Source: Anaerolineaceae bacterium UBA1363
GTDB taxonomy: Bacteria; Chloroflexota; Anaerolineae; Anaerolineales; Anaerolineaceae
NCBI GenBank assembly: GCA_002306055.1
Contig: DBRR01000006.1
Coordinates: 7,318 to 71,317, forward strand
Direction of reading: 5' to 3'
DNA: 64,000 bases
Under the pieces are notes generated by a model. It searched no databases and was not told the DNA's origin. It was given only the letters and a program-made list of their open reading frames with translations. Positions 1-7,783 of this stretch are shown piece by piece; the first letter of the stretch is position 1; every line of letters begins with the position of its first letter. Position numbers and translations under genes: made by a program.

Positions 1-3000
1 TTGCCGAGAGATGCAGCATTGATCTGACGCGCAAGGGATATCACCTGCCTCAGTTTGAAGTGCCAGCCGGACAAACCGCCTCCACCTTCCTGCGAGAACT
101 TTGCCAGGAAGGCTTAAGGCGCAACGTTCCGGATCAGGCTGACAGCGAGGAATTTCAAAAGCGCCTGGATTATGAGCTGAGCGTTATCAACCAGATGGGA
201 TTTGCGGAATACTTCCTGATCGTCTGGGATTTGTGCCGTTTCTCGCGCGAGAAAAACATCTGGTACAACGTACGCGGATCGGGTAATGGCTCGCTGGTGG
301 CTTTCGCGTTGGATATCACCTCTGTGGAGCCGCTCAGCCACGGCCTGCTGTTTGAACGCTTCTTGAACCCGGACCGCGTCACTATGCCGGATATTGACCT
401 GGATTTCCAGGATGATCGCCGCGCGGAAGTAATGGAATACTGCAATCAAAAATACGGCGCTGATCGTGTGGCTCAGATTATTACCTTCGGCACCATGGCA
501 GCCCGCGGCGCAGTGCGCGATGTGGGAAGGGTGATGGGCATCCCCCTGGCGGACGTGGACAGGGTCGCCAAGCTGATTCCGGGTCCGGTGCAGGGCAAGA
601 ACGTGCCTATCACTGAATCGCTCAAGTCTTCCCCTGAATTGCGGGCAGTGTATGAATCCTCTGACCAAATGAAAACGCTGCTCGATATTGCCGGGCGAAT
701 GGAAGGAAGCCTGCGAAACGTAGGCACGCATGCTGCTGGCGTGATCATCAGTGATAAACCACTGACTGAATACCTTCCGCTGCACCGACCGACGAGCAAC
801 AGTGATGAGCTGCCGATTAAATCCGTGGCGCAATACGACATGGACGGCATCAACTACCTCGGTCTGCTCAAGGTGGATTTCCTGGGGTTGGTGACCCTCA
901 CGATTATGTCCAAAGCCTGCGAATATATCGCCCAGCGTCATGGCATTCAGCTCACCCTCAGCACCATCCCGATTGATGACCCCGAGGTCTATCAATTCAT
1001 CAGCGAAGGTCACACGGTTGGTCTCTTCCAACTGGAAGGCAACGGCATGACCCGTTACCTGATGCAAATGCAACCGAAGACCATCCATCACGTGATCGCC
1101 ATGGTAGCGCTCTTCCGCCCTGGTCCAATGGAAAGCATCCCTGAATATATCGCCAACATGCACGGCGAAAAGCCGGTGGTCTACCAGCACGAAAAGCTGG
1201 AGCCCATCCTGCGCGAGACTTATGGACACGCGGTTTACCAGGAACAGATCATGATCGCCGCCATGCAACTGGCAGGCTATACTCCCGGAGAATCGGACGA
1301 TTTACGTTCGGCAATCTCGAAAAAGAAGGTCAAGGAAGTCAAAAAGCACCGCGAAAAGTTCATTAAAGGCGCGGTAAAAAATGGCATTGAGCGACAAACC
1401 GCTGAAGATATCTTTGGCCATTGGGAAGCCTTTGCACACTACGGTTTCAATAAAAGCCATGCCACAAATTACGGCATGATTGCAGTCAAAACCGGATACC
1501 TGAAATATCACTATCCGGTCGAGTATATGACAGCGCTGCTCTCTGCCTGGAAGAACGACAACGAAAAATGCTCCATGTATGTTTCGGAATGCCACAACAT
1601 GGGCATAGAAGTGCTGCCGCCAGATGTCAACAATAGCGGCTATGATTTCACCATTGAGGAGCACACTGAAGGACGCGCTCGCATCCGATTCGGACTGGGG
1701 GCGATCAAAAACGTAGGCCAGGGACCGGTGGAAACGATCATTCAGGCTCGCGGTCACCAGGCTTTTTCGGACCTGAATGACTTTATCCGGCGGGTCGACC
1801 TGCGCCAGGTAGGCAAGCGTCCGTTGGAATGCCTGATCAAGGTGGGCGCATTGGATTCCTTCGGTCCACGTAAGGCGCTGCTGCGCTCAATTGACCAGAT
1901 GGTCAATGTTTCTGCCAGCAATATCAAGGCGATCGAAATGGGTCAGCTCGACCTGTTTGGTGGCGGAACGGTGGCTCTGCCCCATGTGATCCTGCCCACC
2001 AACGTGCATGTGGACACCAACGAACAACTCGGGTGGGAGAAAGAACTACTTGGCCTCTACGTTTCCGACCATCCGTTGAGTTCATACATGTCGCAGATCG
2101 CCGATAAGATCAGCCACAGCTCCAATCAGCTGGCTGAGGTCGAAACAAACAGCAAGGTTACCATCGGCGGACTGGTCAAACGTGTTCAGCCGATCCTGAC
2201 AAAAAAGAACCAAAATATGGCTTTTGTCACCATTGAGGACCAGTTCGGCGAAGTGGATCTGGTGATGTTCCCGCCGGTGTGGGAACGCGACAACCGCATG
2301 GTGGAGCAGGGCAGCCTGCTGGTGGTGGAGGGCAAGCTGCAGCACCAGGAACGCGGCACTTCTGTTTTGGTCGATCGTGTCAGCCGGATCGGGATGGATG
2401 ACACAGCCGGGGAATTGTTTAACCAAAACAGCGGCAAACAATATGAGCGCTTGCTTGAAAACTACCTGCCTGATATTCGCCTTCTGTCGCGTTATCAAGT
2501 TGGAGAGGCTGCGGAAGCGAACCGGGTTGAAGAGCCCCAACAGTTGGACGATTTTGAAGAGGAGGAAAATGAACTCTGGCGGGTAGGTTTGGATCTGGAT
2601 GATGATAATCAAGCAGGCACATTTTCAGTTGAAGAACCTGAAATACTTGAGCATCCGCCCCAACTTGAGAATGAGATCCCAGATCCAATCCCTGAAGCTG
2701 AAGCGCAAACACCATTGCCACCACAGGCTCCAGCAAACTACCAACCAGCGGCTGATTCGGTGAGCGTGGTCGAGAGGCGTGTGTTGGTGGTGCAGATTGC
2801 CAAGGACGAACCCCCGGACCGCATCACCCGAAAGGTCCACCAGTTGCATGGCTGGTTGGGTTCTCATCCCGGCGAGGACCAGTTTGCTTTTCAGTTCTTT
2901 GCTGAAGGAAGTTGGCGCGAATATGTGTTTCCGAATGAAAGTGTACAAATCAGCCAAAGCCTGCTTGATCAGTTGAATGGACTTGTGGAAGAAGGCAGTT

Positions 3001-3041
3001 TCTTTATTCGTACAGAAAGGTTTGAAATCAGGGATGAATGA
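1..3041 (+). CDS. dnaE: DNA polymerase III subunit alpha (5' partial)
   Basis: Replicative DNA polymerase catalytic subunit. The reading frame is open from the first bases of the window, so the N-terminal PHP domain lies upstream and the GTG at 60 is an internal valine. The palm motif PDIDLDF is encoded near 390-410, followed by the fingers, the helix-hairpin-helix region and an OB-fold segment (around KVTIGGLVKRVQPILTKKN). After the OB fold comes an acidic, Pro/Glu-rich linker of roughly 100 residues and a further C-terminal domain of about 90 residues (from VERRVLVV) not present in E. coli DnaE. The stop overlaps the next start by 8 nt, implying co-transcription. Identification is secure; the role of the tail is unknown. 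Confidence 0.97.
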   Translation, partial: AERCSIDLTRKGYHLPQFEVPAGQTASTFLRELCQEGLRRNVPDQADSEEFQKRLDYELSVINQMGFAEYFLIVWDLCRFSREKNIWYNVRGSGNGSLVAFALDITSVEPLSHGLLFERFLNPDRVTMPDIDLDFQDDRRAEVMEYCNQKYGADRVAQIITFGTMAARGAVRDVGRVMGIPLADVDRVAKLIPGPVQGKNVPITESLKSSPELRAVYESSDQMKTLLDIAGRMEGSLRNVGTHAAGVIISDKPLTEYLPLHRPTSNSDELPIKSVAQYDMDGINYLGLLKVDFLGLVTLTIMSKACEYIAQRHGIQLTLSTIPIDDPEVYQFISEGHTVGLFQLEGNGMTRYLMQMQPKTIHHVIAMVALFRPGPMESIPEYIANMHGEKPVVYQHEKLEPILRETYGHAVYQEQIMIAAMQLAGYTPGESDDLRSAISKKKVKEVKKHREKFIKGAVKNGIERQTAEDIFGHWEAFAHYGFNKSHATNYGMIAVKTGYLKYHYPVEYMTALLSAWKNDNEKCSMYVSECHNMGIEVLPPDVNNSGYDFTIEEHTEGRARIRFGLGAIKNVGQGPVETIIQARGHQAFSDLNDFIRRVDLRQVGKRPLECLIKVGALDSFGPRKALLRSIDQMVNVSASNIKAIEMGQLDLFGGGTVALPHVILPTNVHVDTNEQLGWEKELLGLYVSDHPLSSYMSQIADKISHSSNQLAEVETNSKVTIGGLVKRVQPILTKKNQNMAFVTIEDQFGEVDLVMFPPVWERDNRMVEQGSLLVVEGKLQHQERGTSVLVDRVSRIGMDDTAGELFNQNSGKQYERLLENYLPDIRLLSRYQVGEAAEANRVEEPQQLDDFEEEENELWRVGLDLDDDNQAGTFSVEEPEILEHPPQLENEIPDPIPEAEAQTPLPPQAPANYQPAADSVSVVERRVLVVQIAKDEPPDRITRKVHQLHGWLGSHPGEDQFAFQFFAEGSWREYVFPNESVQISQSLLDQLNGLVEEGSFFIRTERFEIRDE

Positions 3042-3546
3042 TCATCAACACATTTTCCAGCCTGCCACAGTTTTGCGGATCAACGCCATCGGCGCGCCAG
3101 GTGAGCGGACCTTCTTCCTGCAGGGTGGTGATGCAGATAACCTCGTTACCCTCCTGATCGAGAAGGTTCAAATCCAAATGATTGCCGTTGGGGCGATCAG
3201 GATAATTGATGGAATAGAAGCCGATCAAACAGAGGATGAAAAATCGCGCGGGGATTATGACGAGGCAGAGATGGAGCTGGTCTTGCCAGTGGACCCGCTT
3301 TTCAGGGTTGATGAGGTCGCATTGGGTTACGACAAGGAAAAGGATCTGCTTCTGCTGCAAGTGGCAGAGGGTGGGGTTGAAGAAGAACGCCAGCAGGTGA
3401 TGTTTTGGGTCACCCGCGACAAGATGCGCAGGCTGGCGCACTGGGCACTTGAACTGGCAAGCCGCGGCAGGTCCGACGACCCCCTGCAGCCAAATAAGGA
3501 TGGCGGAAACGGCTTCCACCACGGCAACAACGGTCATAAATTCTGA
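3034..3546 (+). CDS. DUF3090 family protein
   Basis: 170-residue cytoplasmic protein resembling the DUF3090 (TIGR03847) family, known mainly from Actinobacteria, where it sits beside a SCO1664-type gene; the same pairing occurs here. The start ATG at 3034 lies inside the 3' end of dnaE and is preceded by GAAAGG at 3015-3020; the open frame continues upstream but would overlap dnaE more. The N-terminal block (HIFQPATVLRINAIGAPGER) and the alternating beta-strand pattern fit the family. There is no signal peptide or membrane segment. The biochemical role is not established. Confidence 0.82.
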   Translation: MNDHQHIFQPATVLRINAIGAPGERTFFLQGGDADNLVTLLIEKVQIQMIAVGAIRIIDGIEADQTEDEKSRGDYDEAEMELVLPVDPLFRVDEVALGYDKEKDLLLLQVAEGGVEEERQQVMFWVTRDKMRRLAHWALELASRGRSDDPLQPNKDGGNGFHHGNNGHKF

Positions 3547-3565
3547 TTTAGATCTTTTAGCTCCA

Positions 3566-4288
3566 ATGGAAATTCAAACCATCTTGCGCGTTTTGGAGAG
3601 GGGCGAAGTAAGGCTCCAGGAGCGGTTTCTGGAAAGTTCCAATGCTACTTTTTTTGTAACTTGCCTGCTTGAGGAAGAAATCCTCCAGGCTGTTTATAAA
3701 CCCGAGGCTGGGCAGACCGAACTTTATGACTTTGAACCTGCCACTCTGCCCCGCCGGGAAGTAGCCGCTTGGTTGGTGTGCCGGGCAGCAGGTTGGGATT
3801 TTGTGCCGCCAACCATACACCGAAAAGATGGGTTGCCTTTTGGGGCGGGATCGTTACAGTTATATATCGAGCATTACCCCCAAATGCACTACCTTGCCCT
3901 TGAAGAAAATGAACGGGCTTCATTCCGAAAGGTCGCCCTGTTTGACCTGGTCGTCAATAATGCCGATCGCAAGTCCGGGCATCTCCTTTTTGGGGAAGAT
4001 GGACGCTGGTGGGCGATTGATCAGGCCCTGTGTTTTAATGCCATGCCAAAGTTGCGTACCGTAATTTGGGACTTTATTGGCGAGCCCTTTAGCGAAGAAG
4101 AAGTGACCGCTTTGCGCAGACTTGAACTGGCGCTGCAGCCAAACGCTGAACTGAGCCAGAGCCTGAGAGGCTTGCTGAGAGAGGACGAAATAGCCGCAAT
4201 GCGCCGGAGGCTGCAGGTCTTACTCAAGCAAGGTGTGTTTCCCGAGCCTGAACCCGGTCATCGCCCTGTCCCCTGGCCGCTTGTTTGA
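3566..4288 (+). CDS. SCO1664-like (PI3/4-kinase-fold) protein
   Basis: About 240 residues, resembling the SCO1664 family (TIGR03843), distant relatives of PI3/4-kinase-like folds. Conserved elements include LESSNATFFVTC, AVYKPEAG (a lysine placed like an ATP-binding lysine), REVAAWLV, FDLVVNNADRKSGHLL (catalytic-loop-like N-N-x-D-R) and WWAIDQALCF (an ID metal-binding-like motif). The ATG at 3566 is chosen because family homology starts just after it; an in-frame ATG at 3500 would overlap the previous gene. The neighbour is DUF3090, its usual partner. A kinase or AMPylase-like activity is inferred from the fold only. Confidence 0.78.
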   Translation: MEIQTILRVLERGEVRLQERFLESSNATFFVTCLLEEEILQAVYKPEAGQTELYDFEPATLPRREVAAWLVCRAAGWDFVPPTIHRKDGLPFGAGSLQLYIEHYPQMHYLALEENERASFRKVALFDLVVNNADRKSGHLLFGEDGRWWAIDQALCFNAMPKLRTVIWDFIGEPFSEEEVTALRRLELALQPNAELSQSLRGLLREDEIAAMRRRLQVLLKQGVFPEPEPGHRPVPWPLV

Positions 4289-4330
4289 ATGGTTTTTGCG
4301 CCATCCTCAATGACCGCTGACCCGCAAAGC

Positions 4331-4364
4331 ACCTCATGCGCAGAGACACCTCATGCGCAGAGAG
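4331..4364 (+). repeat. 17-bp tandem duplication
   Basis: Two adjacent copies of ACCTCATGCGCAGAGA plus one base (4331-4347 and 4348-4364), differing only at the last base. They lie just upstream of the -10 box of homoserine dehydrogenase. Confidence 0.85.
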
Positions 4365-4390
4365 AGACAAACGCGCGGAATGGAATTGGC

Positions 4391-4396
4391 TATAAT
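4391..4396 (+). promoter_or_regulatory. -10 box for homoserine dehydrogenase
   Basis: Perfect TATAAT 28 nt before the ATG at 4425. No convincing -35 is seen; the 17-bp tandem repeat occupies the upstream region. Confidence 0.55.
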
Positions 4397-4424
4397 TGAA
4401 AATCAAAGGAATTACAGGTGTACC

Positions 4425-5459
4425 ATGAGAGAAATACGTTTAGCACTGGTAGGATTTGGAAACGTCGGGCAAGCCTTTGCTCGCTTGTTAATTGATAAGC
4501 AGCATACGCTGGAAGTTGATTATGGCATCACTCCCGTGGTTACCGGCATTATCACAGGTCGACATGCCTCCTGCATCAATCCAACGGGAATCGACCTGGA
4601 GCAGGCTTTGTCTTTGATCTCTCAGGGGCGTCCCCTTACTGAACTTGACACCTTCAGCTTTTCGGGAGACACATTGGAATTTATCCATTCCTGTCCGGCA
4701 GACGTGATGATTGAAACCACACCGGTCAACCCCATCAGCGGACAGCCTGCCTTGAGCCATCTCCGCCAGGCCCTCGAGCACGGCATGCATATCATCACCG
4801 CCAACAAAGGTCCCGTGGTTTATGGCTATCATGAGCTTAAAGAACTTGCCGCCAGGCAGCGGCTTGGCTTTCGTTTTGAGTCAGCTGTAATGGACGGCGC
4901 GCCGATTTTCTCCCTCTTCCGCCATCCGCTGCGAGGCGCGCGTCTGCTGGGTTTTAGTGGCATCCTCAACTCCTGCACCAACCTGCTGCTCGAACGAATG
5001 GAGCAGGGTGAAACGCTTGAAGAAGCCATCGCTTATGGGGCATCCATTGGCATCACTGAAACCGACCCCAGCAACGATGTGGACGGATGGGACGCGGCAA
5101 TCAAAGTAGCAGCGCTTTCTACCGTGCTGATGGATCATCCTCTCACGCCCGTGGAAATTGATCGGGAAGGCATCCGCGGAATTACAAGGGGAATGATTGC
5201 TGAGGCAGAAGCGGCTGGCGAACGCTGGAAGTTGGTCTGCAAAGCTTACTGGCAGGATGGAAACTTTATGGCCCGGGTGCGACCCGAACGGGTTGGCCCA
5301 GGATCGCCGCTCTATAGCGTGGGCGGCACCTCTTCTTTCGTTAATTTTGAGCTTGACGTGCTGCCTGGACTGGGCGTGCTTGAATCGAACCCCAGCCCAA
5401 AAACCACCGCCTTTGGAATGCTCGCTGACCTGATCGACCTGGTGGGGGAGCAGGCATGA
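4425..5459 (+). CDS. hom: Homoserine dehydrogenase
   Basis: Converts aspartate semialdehyde to homoserine with NAD(P)H, the branch point to threonine and methionine. 344 residues, lacking the C-terminal ACT domain of longer forms. The N-terminal Rossmann motif GFGNVGQAF is followed by the dehydrogenase core with TANKGPVV, ESAVMDGAPIF, GILNSCTNLLL and ETDPSNDVDGWDAAIK, all typical. ATG 4425 is preferred over an upstream in-frame start because the Rossmann fold begins directly after it and AGGTG precedes it. It overlaps folK by 4 nt (ATGA). The absence of an ACT domain suggests no feedback control of the usual type. Confidence 0.93.
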   Translation: MREIRLALVGFGNVGQAFARLLIDKQHTLEVDYGITPVVTGIITGRHASCINPTGIDLEQALSLISQGRPLTELDTFSFSGDTLEFIHSCPADVMIETTPVNPISGQPALSHLRQALEHGMHIITANKGPVVYGYHELKELAARQRLGFRFESAVMDGAPIFSLFRHPLRGARLLGFSGILNSCTNLLLERMEQGETLEEAIAYGASIGITETDPSNDVDGWDAAIKVAALSTVLMDHPLTPVEIDREGIRGITRGMIAEAEAAGERWKLVCKAYWQDGNFMARVRPERVGPGSPLYSVGGTSSFVNFELDVLPGLGVLESNPSPKTTAFGMLADLIDLVGEQA

Positions 5460-5935
5460 TTCAAGTTTTTCTTGGGATAGGCACCAACCTTGGTGACCGG
5501 GAGCGCAACCTCCAGGAAGCACGCGCGGCTCTAAGCCAAAGGCTGGAGATCCTCAAGGAATCATCCATCTACCAAACTGCTCCCTGGGGCTATCTGGACC
5601 AACCCGCCTTTCTCAACCAGGTGATTGAAGCTCAAACCGATTTGAGTTCGTTGAACCTGCTGGATTTTCTCAAGCAAACCGAAAAACAATTGGGGCGGCA
5701 GGCGAACTTCCGCTTTGGACCAAGACTGATTGACCTGGACATCCTGTTTTATGGGAATCGGATCATCCAGACTCCCCGTCTGCAGGTACCGCATCCGCGT
5801 TTGACGGAGCGTGCTTTTGTGCTCAAACCACTGGCAGAGATCGCGCCGGAATTTGTCCATCCACAGAATAAGCAGACCGTCACCCAATTGCTTGCAGCTT
5901 TACCGGATTTGGGAGGGGTGCAGAAATGCAGATAG
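5456..5935 (+). CDS. folK: 2-amino-4-hydroxy-6-hydroxymethyldihydropteridine diphosphokinase
   Basis: Transfers pyrophosphate from ATP to the pterin alcohol in folate synthesis. 159 residues, normal for single-domain FolK. Seen motifs are LGIGTNLGDRERNL at the N terminus, the central FLNQV, and the signature RFGPRLIDLDILFYG followed by VPHPRLTERAFVLKPL. The start overlaps the hom stop by 4 nt and the end overlaps the next gene by 10 nt, so the three are probably translationally coupled. folP, the next enzyme of the pathway, is also in this window at 37699-38568. Confidence 0.95.
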   Translation: MIQVFLGIGTNLGDRERNLQEARAALSQRLEILKESSIYQTAPWGYLDQPAFLNQVIEAQTDLSSLNLLDFLKQTEKQLGRQANFRFGPRLIDLDILFYGNRIIQTPRLQVPHPRLTERAFVLKPLAEIAPEFVHPQNKQTVTQLLAALPDLGGVQKCR

Positions 5936-7740
5936 GGCTGGCGTTCGCGGCGCTGCTCTTGCCGGGGTTGGCTTGGTGGCTGTGGTTTGGCGACCGCCGC
6001 AAAGATGGCGCGCAGGCGCTGGCTGAGATCATCACTATCAGCGCCAGTTTCATCGCTCTTGGAACGCTTGGCTTCTATACCGTTCGGCTGAAAGTCACTC
6101 CCCTATCGCTCGGGATCGTGCTCGGTTTGTGTTTTGGGATTGCCATTGCCGGGCTCATTCGCAGAGGCAAAGGCGCGTTCAATAAAACCTGGCTGTTTGC
6201 CCTGCTTGGTCTGTCAGTTGCCCTGGTCTGGCGCTTTTGGCAGGCGCGGGATTTGGTTTTCCCTAATTGGGTCGATTCTCAACACCACGTCCTGATTATT
6301 CGAAAAATGATCGAATTTGGAGGACTGCCAAGCACGCTCGAGCCCTACCTGCCTGGACCGTTTTACTATCACTTTGGATTTCATGCCGTTGGCGCTCTGT
6401 TTTCAGTGCTCAGCGGGCTTGACCCGGCTACCAGCGTTTTGATGCTGGGGCAGGCGATCAGCGCGTGTGTCGGTCTGGCGGTCTACGCACTGGCAAAGCA
6501 GCTCGGCAAAGATTGGCGTATTGGGTTGCTGGCGGCGGTATTTGTCACTTTTGTGACAAAAATGCCCGGCTATTACCTCAGTTGGGGGCGCTACACCTTA
6601 TTAATGGGTGCGATGATCATGCCCGTGGCGATGGCGGAAGCAATTCGGGCATGGGACAATCACGACCACTGGTGGCAATTGGCAGGTCTCAGCCTGCTCA
6701 CTGCCGGCACCCTGCTCAGCCATTACTTTACGGCTTTCTTGTTCGTCCTGTTCCTTGCCTTGCTGGGCATCCAATGGCTTGTGGAGACCATCAGGTCAAA
6801 ATCAGCCAACTGGAAGCCTATCGCAAGCGTTGCAATTGCAACATTCACGGGGCTGATTCTGGCTTCGCGCTGGTATTATCGCATTTTTGTCTACTCAAGC
6901 GCGGCTTCCAGGCCTGTTTTTCAGGTGATGGAAGCTGAGACCCTCAAGGCATCCTGGGATTACCTCTTGTACCTGGTCGGTCCAACCAGCGGATATATAT
7001 TAATTGGGCTTGGCCTGATTGGCTTGCTTTGGTCAGTTTTCAAAACCGAAAAAGTCCATTTTCAACTTTGGGCAATCCTTGTCATGTTCTTTGCGCTTCC
7101 CACCGGTTTTCGCCTGATGAACTTCAGGAATGATTATTTTGCCCTGGTTGCCTTTATTCCGATTGCGATAACGTCTGCCTTTGGTATTGTGCTGCTTTTT
7201 GGGCGATTCATAAAGCGGAAAAACCTCGCCAGCTTTCTGATCATGTTGATTGGTGCGGCGCTGAGTGTTGGTGGAGCGTGGCAGAACGCGCGGGCGGTCA
7301 ATCCAGAAACCATCCTTGCGACCCGATCGGACCTTGAAGCGCTGGAATGGATCAAAACCCACACCCCTGAAGACGCACGCTTTTTTGTGAATACAACGAA
7401 TTGGGGATTTGACGTCTACCGTGGTGTAGATGGTGGGGGTTGGATATTGCCAATAACCGGACGTTGGAGTCTTGCTCCAACCATATTTTATCCCATGGTT
7501 GCAGACAGGGATTTTGTCCGGAGTGTTACCGAACTGGGAATGAGGGCAAGCACTATCACTGATTGTGGGGATGACTTCTGGCTGCTGGTGAACGATGCCA
7601 GTCTTGATTATCTATACATCAAAGAAGGTGTTGGCGGTTTGCAGCCTGATGACTTGATTTCTTGTGATGGGGTTGATCAACTCATCAACATTGAAGATGT
7701 TCACATCTACTTAATTACGAAACCAGGTAACACACCTTGA
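5926..7740 (+). CDS. GT-C-type multi-pass membrane protein (paralogue 1)
   Basis: 604-residue integral membrane protein with about 12 hydrophobic segments in the first 450 residues and a soluble C-terminal domain of about 140 residues. A long first periplasmic loop carries WVDSQHHVLIIRKMIEFGG, and the downstream paralogue at 7784-9685 has the matching TDSLHHMLI; an acidic residue in this loop is typical of GT-C glycosyltransferases using lipid-linked donors. The C-terminal stretch (EALEWIKTHTPEDARFFV) also matches the paralogue. Donor and acceptor are unknown. It overlaps folK by 10 nt, although its role is more likely tied to the glycan genes downstream. Confidence 0.7.
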   Translation: MQIGLAFAALLLPGLAWWLWFGDRRKDGAQALAEIITISASFIALGTLGFYTVRLKVTPLSLGIVLGLCFGIAIAGLIRRGKGAFNKTWLFALLGLSVALVWRFWQARDLVFPNWVDSQHHVLIIRKMIEFGGLPSTLEPYLPGPFYYHFGFHAVGALFSVLSGLDPATSVLMLGQAISACVGLAVYALAKQLGKDWRIGLLAAVFVTFVTKMPGYYLSWGRYTLLMGAMIMPVAMAEAIRAWDNHDHWWQLAGLSLLTAGTLLSHYFTAFLFVLFLALLGIQWLVETIRSKSANWKPIASVAIATFTGLILASRWYYRIFVYSSAASRPVFQVMEAETLKASWDYLLYLVGPTSGYILIGLGLIGLLWSVFKTEKVHFQLWAILVMFFALPTGFRLMNFRNDYFALVAFIPIAITSAFGIVLLFGRFIKRKNLASFLIMLIGAALSVGGAWQNARAVNPETILATRSDLEALEWIKTHTPEDARFFVNTTNWGFDVYRGVDGGGWILPITGRWSLAPTIFYPMVADRDFVRSVTELGMRASTITDCGDDFWLLVNDASLDYLYIKEGVGGLQPDDLISCDGVDQLINIEDVHIYLITKPGNTP

Positions 7741-7783
7741 AGGGTATAATTTTTAATGAATTCTCGCTGGATTGAGAGAGCGT

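Noticed and set aside
114..1268. Minus-strand open frame of 384 codons
   Set aside because: Lies wholly opposite the conserved dnaE gene; His-rich shadow translation with no domain.
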